DNA of 58,244 bases from an uncultured Pelagibacteraceae bacterium (GTDB lineage Bacteria; Pseudomonadota; Alphaproteobacteria; Pelagibacterales; Pelagibacteraceae), in assembly GCA_902554745.1 (NCBI GenBank), contig CACDQA010000003.1:1-58244 (forward strand), read 5' to 3'. Below are positions 30,085 to 39,651 of this stretch, one piece after another. Position numbers and translations under genes: made by a program. Each line of letters opens with the position of its first letter. Position 1 is the first letter of the stretch. The notes below the pieces were generated by a model. It searched no databases and was not told the origin of the DNA. It was given only the letters and a program-made list of their open reading frames with translations.

Positions 30085-31289
30085 TAATTTAATTGATCAA
30101 TTATTCTATCAACTATTTCATCAGAAATTCCAGATTTTTTTTTATATGAAAGTTTTTCTTTTTTAACATCTTTGTTTTTATAATGAATTGTTACCTCATT
30201 ATAATCAGAATTAAATCCTATATCTTTATTTGATACATCATTAGAAATTATCCAGTCACAATTTTTCTTGTTTAATTTTTCCTCTGCATTTTTATCGATC
30301 TGATTAGTTTCTGCTGCAAATCCTATTACAAGTTCAGGTCTCATGGAGTTATGGTTAGACACATAATGAAGTATGTCTACATTCTTTTCTAAATTTAAGT
30401 TTAAGTTCTCTTGTTTTTTAATTTTATTTTCATACTTTTTATTAATTTTAAAATCAGCTACTGCAGCAGAAAAAATTGCTACATCAACAGGTAAATTTTC
30501 TTGAGTGGCAACTAACATTTCATCTGCTGTTTCAACTTTTATAAGATTAATATCTTTAGTTATTTCAAGATTAGTTGGACCTGATATTAATGTTGTATTA
30601 AAACCTTTTTTGGATAATGATTTTGCTAATTCATAACCTTGTTTGCCACTTGATTTATTTGTAATAAAACGAACTGGATCTATGTACTCATTAGTTGGAC
30701 CTGCTGTAACTAATGCTTTAAATTTTTTGTTATTTTTTTGAGTTAAGAAATATTTATCAACTTTTTCAGCAATTACTGATGGATCTGACATTTTACCTTC
30801 TCCATATTCACCACATGCCATATCACCAACCTCTGGACCTATTAGTTTATATCCAAACTCTTTTAATTTTTTTATATTTGTTTTAGTAGTTGGATGCTCC
30901 CACATTCTTACATTCATTGCTGGTGCTAAAATAATGTCTTTATCTGAAGCCAAAACAACAGTGGATGCTAAATCATCACTTGTTCCTTGAGCCAGTTTTG
31001 AAATTGTATTTGCTGTCGCAGGTGCAATTACAATTATATCTGCCCATCTTGAAAGTGAAATATGATCCATTTCAGCCTCATTTTCTACACTAAATAAATC
31101 ACTATAAACTTTACCTTGAGAAAGTGATGTTATTGAAAGTGGAGTTACAAACTCTTTTGCACTTGCTGTAAGAATTGTCTTTATATCTGCACCATTCTTT
31201 TTAAAAAGCCTAATTGTTTCAAGACTTTTATAAGCAGATATTCCTCCACAGATAATAAATAGTATTTTTTTATTTAACAAATTTTTCAT
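30084..31289 (-). CDS. coaBC: phosphopantothenoylcysteine decarboxylase/synthase
   Basis: CGGISAYKSLETIR, APAMNVRMWEHPTT, TAGPTNEYIDPVRFITNKSSGKQGYELA. Confidence 0.96.
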   Translation of the reverse strand: MKNLLNKKILFIICGGISAYKSLETIRLFKKNGADIKTILTASAKEFVTPLSITSLSQGKVYSDLFSVENEAEMDHISLSRWADIIVIAPATANTISKLAQGTSDDLASTVVLASDKDIILAPAMNVRMWEHPTTKTNIKKLKEFGYKLIGPEVGDMACGEYGEGKMSDPSVIAEKVDKYFLTQKNNKKFKALVTAGPTNEYIDPVRFITNKSSGKQGYELAKSLSKKGFNTTLISGPTNLEITKDINLIKVETADEMLVATQENLPVDVAIFSAAVADFKINKKYENKIKKQENLNLNLEKNVDILHYVSNHNSMRPELVIGFAAETNQIDKNAEEKLNKKNCDWIISNDVSNKDIGFNSDYNEVTIHYKNKDVKKEKLSYKKKSGISDEIVDRIIDQLN

Positions 31290-31297
31290 CTGCAGAA

Positions 31298-32878
31298 TTA
31301 AAATACTATAAGACCAAAAATTACAAGAAGTAATAAACCAATAATAGATTGATTTCTAAATGCTATCATTTCTGATTTCTTATCATTCAGAGCGGTGTAA
31401 GAATTTGAATTTTGTGGAATTTGACCACTAGCTAAAAACGTTAATGCTTGATTTGCTTTATCCATAATCTCTGGAAATTCTGGTAAACGTTTAATCACTT
31501 CAGATGTACTTTTTAAAGTTTCATTTAAATTATTAATTGGATCTTTTGTTTCTTTAAGCCAATTTTCTAGTACAGGTTTTGAAGTTGTCCAAATATTTGT
31601 GTTTGGATTTAACTTTCTTGCTACACCTTCAACAACAACCATAGTTTTTTGCAACATTAATAATTGAGGTTGAGTTTGCATATTAAACTTTTCTGTTACA
31701 TCAAACAATTGTTTAAGTAATTTACCTCCTGAAATATCTTTTACTTCTTGACCAAATATAGGCTCACCAATTGATCTCAAAGCTTGAGCTAGATCATCGA
31801 TTGGTACTTCTTTTGGAACTAACCCAGCCACTAAGTGAACTTCAGCTACTTTACGATAATCTCTTTGAATAAATCCAAATAAAATTTCTGCTAAAAACCT
31901 TTTACTAAGTTTGTCTAACCTGCCCATAATCCCAAAATCTATTGGTACAATTTGGCCACTATTATCAACAAAAATATTTCCCTGATGCATATCTGCATGA
32001 AAAAAACCATCTCTTACAGCATGTCTTAAAAAATGTTGGATAATATCTTCAGCTATTTTATTAGTATCTAAATTTCTTTTCTTTAGCTCCTCAGCTTCTC
32101 TTATTGAAATTCCATCTATCCAATCCAAAGTCATTACATTTTCACTAGTAAAATTCCAATAAATTTCAGGAACTTTAAATCCAGCATCATTTTTAGTGTT
32201 TTCAGCATATTCGTTAGCCGCAGCAGCTTCGAATCTTAAATCCATCTCAAGATTAGTTATTTCTTTAAGTAAAAAAACGACTTCAACAAGTTTTAATCTT
32301 TTTGTTTTTTTTACAAATGACTCAATAATAAATGCAAATAACATCATTGCATCTATTTCTTCATTGAATATTTTTTTTATATTTGGTCTTAAAATTTTTA
32401 TTGCAACATCTTTAATAGTGCCATTGTCATTTATTTTTGCTTTATGAACTTGTGCAATTGATGCAGCAGCAACTGGTTCACTTAAATCAATTATTGAATT
32501 AAATGCATCAACTCCAAGATCTTCTTTAATAATTTCTTTTGCTTCATGAATTGAAAAAGGGGGTAATCGATCTTGAAGTTTTTCTAGCTTTAAAGATAAT
32601 TCTTCTCCGATTATATCTGGTCTAGTAGCAAGAAATTGACCAAGTTTGATGAAAGTTGTACCCATAGATTCTAATGACCTAGATAGTCTTTCACCATCAT
32701 CCTCAATTAAATTATTTTGTTCCTTTTTTTCAAATGAAATAGATAAAATTTGGAATAATATTGTTACAGCTAAAGGAGGTTTTTTAAATTTTGATGCAAT
32801 TTTTAAAATATCTGATTTTGCAATTTTTCTTCCTAATTTAAATAAAGTAATAAGCTTTTTAATCATTAAATTTTCCAA
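31298..32878 (-). CDS. ubiB: ubiquinone biosynthesis kinase-like protein UbiB
   Basis: GTTFIKLGQFLATRPDIIGEEL, AAASIAQVHKA, DGFFHADMHQGNIFVD, PIDFGIMGRL. Confidence 0.96.
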   Translation of the reverse strand: MENLMIKKLITLFKLGRKIAKSDILKIASKFKKPPLAVTILFQILSISFEKKEQNNLIEDDGERLSRSLESMGTTFIKLGQFLATRPDIIGEELSLKLEKLQDRLPPFSIHEAKEIIKEDLGVDAFNSIIDLSEPVAAASIAQVHKAKINDNGTIKDVAIKILRPNIKKIFNEEIDAMMLFAFIIESFVKKTKRLKLVEVVFLLKEITNLEMDLRFEAAAANEYAENTKNDAGFKVPEIYWNFTSENVMTLDWIDGISIREAEELKKRNLDTNKIAEDIIQHFLRHAVRDGFFHADMHQGNIFVDNSGQIVPIDFGIMGRLDKLSKRFLAEILFGFIQRDYRKVAEVHLVAGLVPKEVPIDDLAQALRSIGEPIFGQEVKDISGGKLLKQLFDVTEKFNMQTQPQLLMLQKTMVVVEGVARKLNPNTNIWTTSKPVLENWLKETKDPINNLNETLKSTSEVIKRLPEFPEIMDKANQALTFLASGQIPQNSNSYTALNDKKSEMIAFRNQSIIGLLLLVIFGLIVF

Positions 32879-33570
32879 CCGCTATGAATTGAAACAATAC
32901 CACCAGAAAGATTTCTATAAGAACATTTATGAAAATTATTTTTTTCCATCAACTCTATTAATTCATCTTGATTAATAAATTGTTCAATACTTTTGATTAA
33001 ATATTCGTAAGGTTCTTTTTCTCCAACTACAAACTGACCAATAAAAGGAATGAGTTTTGAATAATTTTTATATACAAAATCAAGATTTGAATTTTGAATC
33101 TTAGAAAATTCCAGACATAGATAGCGTCCACCAGGTTTTAAAACTCTATAAGCTTCTGAAAGTGCTTTATTCAAATTTTTTGTATTTCTTAGCCCAAAGC
33201 TAATAGTGTAATAATCAAATGAATTGTCTATTATTGGTAATTTTTCTGCTGGAGAAATAACCCATTTTACATTTTTGTAATTAGATAATTTTTGCTTACC
33301 TTGACTAACCATTCCTTTATTAGGATCTACACAAGTAATTTCAGCCTCTTTATTTGTGCTATCTAAAAATAATTTTCCAATATCTCCTGTCCCACACGCA
33401 ACATCTATTAATTTTCTATTAACTCTCGGACTCATCATATTGATTAAACTTTTTTTCCAATATCTATGTACACCCATAGACATAAAGTCATTCATCAAGT
33501 CATATTTGTTGTAGACCTGATTAAACACATTTTCTACAAGGCCTTTTTTATTTTGAAGATTTTGTTGCAT
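32866..33570 (-). CDS. ubiE: ubiquinone/menaquinone methyltransferase
   Basis: VFNQVYNKYDLMNDFMSMGVHRYWK, VACGTGDIG, ISFGLRNT, PGGRYLCLEFS. Confidence 0.96.
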   Translation of the reverse strand: MQQNLQNKKGLVENVFNQVYNKYDLMNDFMSMGVHRYWKKSLINMMSPRVNRKLIDVACGTGDIGKLFLDSTNKEAEITCVDPNKGMVSQGKQKLSNYKNVKWVISPAEKLPIIDNSFDYYTISFGLRNTKNLNKALSEAYRVLKPGGRYLCLEFSKIQNSNLDFVYKNYSKLIPFIGQFVVGEKEPYEYLIKSIEQFINQDELIELMEKNNFHKCSYRNLSGGIVSIHSGWKI

Positions 33571-33599
33571 AAAAAAATATATATTGAATATAGTATCAA

Positions 33600-34463
33600 A
33601 TGCCAGAATTACCAGAAGTAGAAATTGTTAGACAATCCCTTAATAAAAAGATCAAAAAAAAAAGCATAAAAAAAGTAATAATCAGAAACAGGAATTTAAG
33701 GTTTAAAATACCAAGTGATTTTGAAAGTTTTCTTAAAAATAAAAAAATAATTGAAGTTAGTAGATTTTCTAAATATTTGATTATCCATTTTCAAAATGAA
33801 GATTATTGTTTAATTCATTTAGGAATGTCAGGAACAATTCATATTCTTGATAAGAAAAAGCCTCTAAAATTTACGAATACTAGTTTTTATCATTCACCTT
33901 TTTTACCTAAAAAACACAATCATGCAGAGTTTGTATTTGATAGCTTGAAAGTAATTTATAATGATCCAAGACGTTTTGGCTTTTTTGAAATAATTAAAAA
34001 TTATCAAGATCTACAGAAAAGATTTAAATCAATGGGACCTGAACCATTTAGTGACAAATTTAACTTAAATTATGTAGTTAATTATTTTAAGAAAAAAAAT
34101 AAGGATATAAAAAGTTTCTTACTTGATCAGAGATTTGTTTCTGGAATAGGAAATATTTATGCAAGTGAAATTCTTTTCGCTAGTAAAATAAATCCATTTA
34201 AAAAGGCAAAAAGACTTAACAAAAATGAATGTTTAAATATAATTGTAAATTCTAAGAAAATACTTCAACAAGCAATTAATAAGGGAGGTTCAAGTATAAG
34301 AGATTTTAAAGATATTTCAGGTAACAAAGGTAACTTTCAAAAAGAGTTTAAAGTTTATCAGCAAGACGGTACTGGTTGTAAGCGTACACAGTGCAAGGGT
34401 ATTATAAAAAAAAAAATAATATCAAATAGATCGACTTTTTTTTGTATTTCTTGTCAAAAATAG
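33600..34463 (+). CDS. mutM: formamidopyrimidine-DNA glycosylase
   Basis: MPELPEVEIVRQSL, LIHLGMSG, SGIGNIYASEILF, C-terminal zinc finger. Confidence 0.97.
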   Translation: MPELPEVEIVRQSLNKKIKKKSIKKVIIRNRNLRFKIPSDFESFLKNKKIIEVSRFSKYLIIHFQNEDYCLIHLGMSGTIHILDKKKPLKFTNTSFYHSPFLPKKHNHAEFVFDSLKVIYNDPRRFGFFEIIKNYQDLQKRFKSMGPEPFSDKFNLNYVVNYFKKKNKDIKSFLLDQRFVSGIGNIYASEILFASKINPFKKAKRLNKNECLNIIVNSKKILQQAINKGGSSIRDFKDISGNKGNFQKEFKVYQQDGTGCKRTQCKGIIKKKIISNRSTFFCISCQK

Positions 34464-34513
34464 TTAAATATTTAGTTGACCACTTTAAATTCTCAAGCTA
34501 TACCCCTGCGCAG

Positions 34514-34774
34514 ATGGCAAACACAAAATCAGCAATTAAGAGAATTAGAAGAATTTCTAAACAAACAGCGGTAAATAAAGCTAGAAAGAGTAGGTTTAGA
34601 AACGCTCTTAAGAAAATGAACCTTCTAATTGATGGTAAAAAGAAAGATGAAGCTCTTAAATTTCTACCAAAGTTAAACTCTGAGTTGATGAAAATTGCAA
34701 AAACAGGAATAATAAAAAAACAAAATGCTTCTAGAAATGTTTCTAGAATAACAAAAAAAATTGCTGCAATCTAA
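34514..34774 (+). CDS. rpsT: 30S ribosomal protein S20
   Basis: MANTKSAIKRIRRISKQTAVNKARKSRFRNALKKM; ATG at 34514 (longest ORF start 34442 rejected). Confidence 0.95.
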   Translation: MANTKSAIKRIRRISKQTAVNKARKSRFRNALKKMNLLIDGKKKDEALKFLPKLNSELMKIAKTGIIKKQNASRNVSRITKKIAAI

Positions 34775-35086
34775 ACGTTAGTTTAAATTTTCAAACAACT
34801 CCTGATATCCACATTATATATTTAAGTTTTGTATTAAGTTACTATATTTAGATTTAGTAAATATTTGGATTATCGTCATTCAATCTATATTTGATTTAAT
34901 TTTAATTCAATCAATTAATTGATTCAATCTATATTCGATTCAATTTATGATTTTAAACTAAGTTAAACTTAGAATTAATTTTTTAAAATATAAATCACAA
35001 TCATAGATTTTATTTTTTTTTAAATTTCTTTATTAACTTGTTGCAAATTTTTTTAAATAGTTCTAACTGAGATTCCTCCTTAAGTT
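34775..35086. promoter_or_regulatory. dnaA upstream regulatory region / candidate replication-origin element
   Basis: 312-bp very AT-rich gap with two 25-bp repeats (34878-34902 and 34922-34946, 23/25 identical), 16-bp palindrome AATCAATTAATTGATT (34909-34924) and DnaA-box-like ATATCCACA (34805-34813). Confidence 0.4.
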
Positions 35087-36505
35087 ATGAATAAATTAAC
35101 AAATACAAAAAATATTAATAATTTTTCTTCTGAAAGTTTTGAATGGAAGCACGTACAGAATGAAATGAAAAATAAACTAGGCTTAGAGGTTTATGAGAGC
35201 TGGTTAAAGAAGATTTCTTTTGTTGAGGAATTCAATAATTACTTATTATTATCGGTTCCAACAAGATTTATTAGAGATTGGATTACATCAAGGTATTTAG
35301 ACCAAATATTACAGATAATTAAGGTATTTAAAAAAGATATTATTAGAATTGAGTTCAAAATAGTTGAAAAAGCTCAAGATATCACTTTAAAGGAAAATAA
35401 TATTAAAGAGAATAATACTAATGAAAATGTTTCATTTATAAAAGACTCTTACCTTCAGTATAATCGAATTGATCCAAATAAAAGATTTAATAATTTTATT
35501 ACAGGTTCAAGTAACAAATTAGCTTACGAAGCTTCTTTAAAAGTTTCAGAAAATATATCTCATTATAATCCACTTTATATTTATGGTGGTGTTGGTATGG
35601 GAAAAACTCACTTATTAAATTCAATAGGTTTAGAGCTTAAAAAAAATAATAAAGTAATGTTCATTTCTGCTGAACGTTTCATGTATCAGTTTGTAAAATC
35701 AATTAAATCAAACGAAATGGTTAAGTTTAAAGAATATTTTAGAAATACAGATATTTTATTAATCGATGATATCCAGTTTATAAGTGGAAAAGAGGCTATG
35801 CAGGAGGAGTTCTTTCATACATTTAATGCATTACTTGATAAGGGATCTCAAATAATAGTATCAGCTGATCGAGCACCAAACAAATTATCAAGGATTCAAG
35901 AAAGAATTAAATCAAGATTTTCAGGTGGATTAGTTGTTGATATTCAAAAGCCAGACCTTGAGCTAAGAAAAAAAATAGTTGAAAAAAAAACTGAAGAATT
36001 GAATGCTTTGTATTCCGAACAATTACAAGTTTCTAGAGAAATTCAAGATTTTATAAGTAATGAAATAACTGGAAGTGTAAGGGAACTAGTTGGAGCAATA
36101 AACAGAGTTGTTTCATTTTCAAGAATCTATAATAAAGCTCCAAATCTTGCTGAAACCAAAGTAGTTTTAAAGGATTTATTAAATTTAGCAGAAAATAAGG
36201 TTACAATAGATCTAATTCAGACAATTGTTTGCAAGTTTTTCAAAATCAGCAAAAATGAAATGCTATCGTCTAGAAGATCAAGATATTTGGTTAGACCTAG
36301 GCAAACAGCAATTTATTTAACTAAAATTTTAACTTCTAAATCATTACCTGAAATTGGAAGGGAATTTTCTAACAGAGACCATACAACAATAATTCATTCA
36401 GTAAAAACTATTGAAAAAATAAAAGAAAAAGACCCTGAGATGGTTGATAATATAAATAAATTAAAAAACCAGATTTTATATAATAATAAAGAAAATGAAA
36501 TTTAA
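35087..36505 (+). CDS. dnaA: chromosomal replication initiator DnaA
   Basis: YIYGGVGMGKTHLLNSIG, LLIDDIQFISGKE, RPRQTAIYLTKILTSKSLPEIGREFSNRDHTTIIHSVKTIE. Confidence 0.98.
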   Translation: MNKLTNTKNINNFSSESFEWKHVQNEMKNKLGLEVYESWLKKISFVEEFNNYLLLSVPTRFIRDWITSRYLDQILQIIKVFKKDIIRIEFKIVEKAQDITLKENNIKENNTNENVSFIKDSYLQYNRIDPNKRFNNFITGSSNKLAYEASLKVSENISHYNPLYIYGGVGMGKTHLLNSIGLELKKNNKVMFISAERFMYQFVKSIKSNEMVKFKEYFRNTDILLIDDIQFISGKEAMQEEFFHTFNALLDKGSQIIVSADRAPNKLSRIQERIKSRFSGGLVVDIQKPDLELRKKIVEKKTEELNALYSEQLQVSREIQDFISNEITGSVRELVGAINRVVSFSRIYNKAPNLAETKVVLKDLLNLAENKVTIDLIQTIVCKFFKISKNEMLSSRRSRYLVRPRQTAIYLTKILTSKSLPEIGREFSNRDHTTIIHSVKTIEKIKEKDPEMVDNINKLKNQILYNNKENEI

Positions 36506-37607
36506 CGTTAATCAACAGGATCTTCAGCAAGCATTAAATTATTGCCAAGGAGTTATTGAAAAAAGAAGTACATTACCAATACTTTCTAATATTTTGTTAG
36601 ATGCAAGCAATTCAAAACTTACTATCACTGCGACTGATCTTGATTTAATATTTATACATCAATTAAATAATGTAGAGATTCTGGAGGAAGGCAAAACAAC
36701 CACAACTTCCTCAATAATGTATGATATTATAAGAAAGTTTAACTCAGGAAAAAAAATAAATCTTTCTCTAACAGATATAAGTAAATTACAAGTAGAGTCT
36801 GAAAAATCTATTTTTAATTTGAATTGCATAAGTGCAACAGAGTTTCCACTGACAGACGAAAATTTTAATCAAAATGAATTTATAATTAAATCAAAACAAT
36901 TATTGAAATTATTAAATAAGTGTAAATTTTCAGTCTCTAATGACGAAACAAGGCATTACCTAAGTGGAATTTATTTTCATCAAACAGAAGTTGAAGATAA
37001 AAATTATTTAACAGCAGTTGCAACTGATAGTCATAGAATGTCTATTTCAAAAATTCGATTAGAGGAAAAAATTGATTTTGATCCAATTATTTTACCTAAA
37101 AAAACAATTTTTCAACTTTGCTCTTTATTAGATAGCTATGATGGAGATGTGAAAGTTTCAAATGTGAAATCAAAAATAAAATTTGAATTAAATAATAGTA
37201 TTTTAATTTCGAAACTTATTGATGGGAAATTTCCCAATTACATTCAAGTTATACCTAAAAATAATCAAAAAAAATTAGAAATAGACTTAAAATTATTTTT
37301 AAATTCAGTTGATAGAGTAGCATCTGTTTCATTAGATAAAAAAGATGGCGTAAAATTCATTTTGTCTAAAGACACTCTAGATCTTTCGGTAAATAATACC
37401 AATAGTGGTGATGGTAAAGAAACTTTAAGTGTTAAGTTTGATCATGATTTAGAGATAAGTTTTAACTCTAGATATTTGATAGATGTTGCTTCACAATTAG
37501 ATGGAGATAGAGTTGAAATTTTCTTTAATGATACTGGTTCACCAGCACTGATAAAAGATCCAGGTGATTTCGATAGTATTTTTGTTGTTATGCCTATGAA
37601 GGGCTAA
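36495..37607 (+). CDS. dnaN: DNA polymerase III subunit beta
   Basis: MKFNVNQQDLQQALNYCQGVIEKRSTLPILSNILLDA; follows dnaA. Confidence 0.95.
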   Translation: MKFNVNQQDLQQALNYCQGVIEKRSTLPILSNILLDASNSKLTITATDLDLIFIHQLNNVEILEEGKTTTTSSIMYDIIRKFNSGKKINLSLTDISKLQVESEKSIFNLNCISATEFPLTDENFNQNEFIIKSKQLLKLLNKCKFSVSNDETRHYLSGIYFHQTEVEDKNYLTAVATDSHRMSISKIRLEEKIDFDPIILPKKTIFQLCSLLDSYDGDVKVSNVKSKIKFELNNSILISKLIDGKFPNYIQVIPKNNQKKLEIDLKLFLNSVDRVASVSLDKKDGVKFILSKDTLDLSVNNTNSGDGKETLSVKFDHDLEISFNSRYLIDVASQLDGDRVEIFFNDTGSPALIKDPGDFDSIFVVMPMKG

Positions 37608-38314
37608 TTAATTAAATCTAACTCTGAATAAATATTTTTTTCAAGAATTTGAATAAAATTTTCCTTTGTTAACCCAGAAGGAATTGGTTTTAGAATAGAG
37701 ATTGTAATTGTATTATTAGATTTCTTTTTACCTTTTTTAGGCCACACATATCCAGAGTTAATTGCAACTGGCTGACAAGCAACATTTAGCTGTTCATAAA
37801 TTCTCGAAGCACCTTTTTTAAAAGGTGGTCTTTCATCTGGAAGAACTCTAGTTCCTTGAGGAAAAATAATTAAAGGTCTATTAGAAGTAGCTATCATTTT
37901 TGAAATATCATCGAAAAAACCCAAGTTATCTTTTGTAACTTTGTTTCTTTTTATTGAAATTGATCCTATTTTTTTTAAGTACCAACCAAATATTGGAATT
38001 AACAATAATTCTTTTTTTAGAATAAATACAGGTGAGTTAAAGATAGTTTGTAAATAAAAAGTTTCAAACATTGATTGATGAGATGCTGCTATAAAAAATT
38101 TTTCATTATTAATAATATTTTCTTTTCCTTTGATTGAAATTTTTACTGAGAGAACAAACCTTAAACAAAAACTGGCCCAATGGCCCATTAATTTACCACC
38201 CATCAAAACTATCTGTTTAGGCAAAAAAAATGATGGTAAAAAAATTATCGAAATAAAAATGATTCCAGTGAAAAACAATATTGAAAATAAAAAGTTTCTT
38301 ATCATTTTTGTCAA
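37604..38314 (-). CDS. plsC: 1-acyl-sn-glycerol-3-phosphate acyltransferase
   Basis: AASHQSMFET, FPQGTRVLPDERPPFKKGASRI. Confidence 0.88.
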   Translation of the reverse strand: MTKMIRNFLFSILFFTGIIFISIIFLPSFFLPKQIVLMGGKLMGHWASFCLRFVLSVKISIKGKENIINNEKFFIAASHQSMFETFYLQTIFNSPVFILKKELLLIPIFGWYLKKIGSISIKRNKVTKDNLGFFDDISKMIATSNRPLIIFPQGTRVLPDERPPFKKGASRIYEQLNVACQPVAINSGYVWPKKGKKKSNNTITISILKPIPSGLTKENFIQILEKNIYSELDLIN

Positions 38315-38317
38315 AAG

Positions 38318-39535
38318 CTAAATTATATCTTTATGCTTTTGTCTTTTTCTTATTACTTTAATTTTTGATCCTTTTATTAATAATTCTATTGGTTTAGGTC
38401 TTAAATTATAATTTGAGCTAAGTGACATTCCATAAGCTCCCACATCACATATTGCTATTAAATCTTTTTCATTCAACACTTGAAATTTTTTTAATGTAAC
38501 AAATTTATCTGTACTTTCACAAATAGGACCTACAAATTCATATGGTTTTTTAGATGCTTTGTTAGATTTTGTAACAGGTAAAGTTTTATGAAATGCACCA
38601 TACAAAGCAGGTCTCATTAAATCATTCATTGCGGCATCTAAAATTATAAATTTTTTACTTCCGCTATCTTTAATATAGATTATTTTTGACACTAAAGTCC
38701 CAGTATCGCCAATAATTGATCTACCTGGCTCAAATATAATTTTAACTTTATGTTTTCTTAAAAATTTGAGAATAGCTGTGTTGTATTTTTTATAATTAAG
38801 CTTTTTATTTTTATCAGTGTAAGTAATGCCCATACCTCCACCTAAATCTATAAATTCAAATTTGTGATTTGTTTTACTTAGAATTTGACTGATCGCTTTA
38901 AGCATTTTTTCATAAGGTCTATGGTTTAAAATTTGACTACCTATATGAACGCTTAGACATTTTAAATCAATATTTTTTGAATTTTTGCAATAATTTATAA
39001 TTTCATAGAATGTATTTTTATTTACACCAAATTTATTTTCTTTTTTCCCAGTGGATATTTGACTTAATGTTTTTGCATCTGTGTTGGGGTTTAGTCTTAC
39101 ACCAATTTTTATTCTTTTATTTTTTGATTTTGCTATTCGATTTATTTCTTTTATTTCACTTAAAGACTCAGCGTTAATAAGCAAAATTTTTTTATCAATA
39201 GCAAAGCTGATTTCACTTGTTGTTTTACCAACACCGGAAAATACTATTTTGCTCGGATTAATTCCTGCTTTTAGTGCCATCATCAGTTCTCCCACTGAAA
39301 CAACATCAGCACCTAATCCAAATTTTTTAATTTCTCTAATTATATTAACATTTGTGTTGGATTTAACTGCAAAGCAGATAAGTGGTGAAAAAGATTTAAA
39401 GTTTTTTTTAAAATTTTTTATATTTTCGTTTAATTTGTAATATGAATAACAATAAAAAGGTGTTCCATATTTCTTTGCTATTTTGTCTAAAGAAATTTTT
39501 TCAATTGTTAATTTTTTATTATAATACTTCATCAA
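38318..39535 (-). CDS. lysA: diaminopimelate decarboxylase
   Basis: YGTPFYCYSYYKLNENI, CFAVKSNTNVNII, FEPGRSIIGDTG, CDVGAYGMSLSSNYN. Confidence 0.96.
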   Translation of the reverse strand: MMKYYNKKLTIEKISLDKIAKKYGTPFYCYSYYKLNENIKNFKKNFKSFSPLICFAVKSNTNVNIIREIKKFGLGADVVSVGELMMALKAGINPSKIVFSGVGKTTSEISFAIDKKILLINAESLSEIKEINRIAKSKNKRIKIGVRLNPNTDAKTLSQISTGKKENKFGVNKNTFYEIINYCKNSKNIDLKCLSVHIGSQILNHRPYEKMLKAISQILSKTNHKFEFIDLGGGMGITYTDKNKKLNYKKYNTAILKFLRKHKVKIIFEPGRSIIGDTGTLVSKIIYIKDSGSKKFIILDAAMNDLMRPALYGAFHKTLPVTKSNKASKKPYEFVGPICESTDKFVTLKKFQVLNEKDLIAICDVGAYGMSLSSNYNLRPKPIELLIKGSKIKVIRKRQKHKDII

Positions 39536-39651
39536 GATTGCTTAAATAACTCACTACACTTATCTGCCTCACTATTTTTTGGACAACTTTTCTTTCCACA
39601 AGATATTAATGCAATAGAGATAAACAAAATTAATAAAATTTTTTTAATCAT
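39532..39651 (-). CDS. 39-aa small lipoprotein, LptM/YifL-like (LPAM family candidate)
   Basis: Reverse translation from 39651: MIKKILLILFISIALISCGKKSCPKNSEADKCSELFKQS*. Lipobox LISC; located between argH and lysA. Missed by the ORF track (<60 aa). Confidence 0.75.
   Translation of the reverse strand: MIKKILLILFISIALISCGKKSCPKNSEADKCSELFKQS

Noticed and set aside
32196-32975. Plus-strand ORFs inside ubiB/ubiE
   Set aside because: Shadow ORFs opposite strongly conserved coding
39081-39440. 119-aa plus-strand hydrophobic ORF in lysA
   Set aside because: Antisense of lysA, no motif or independent support
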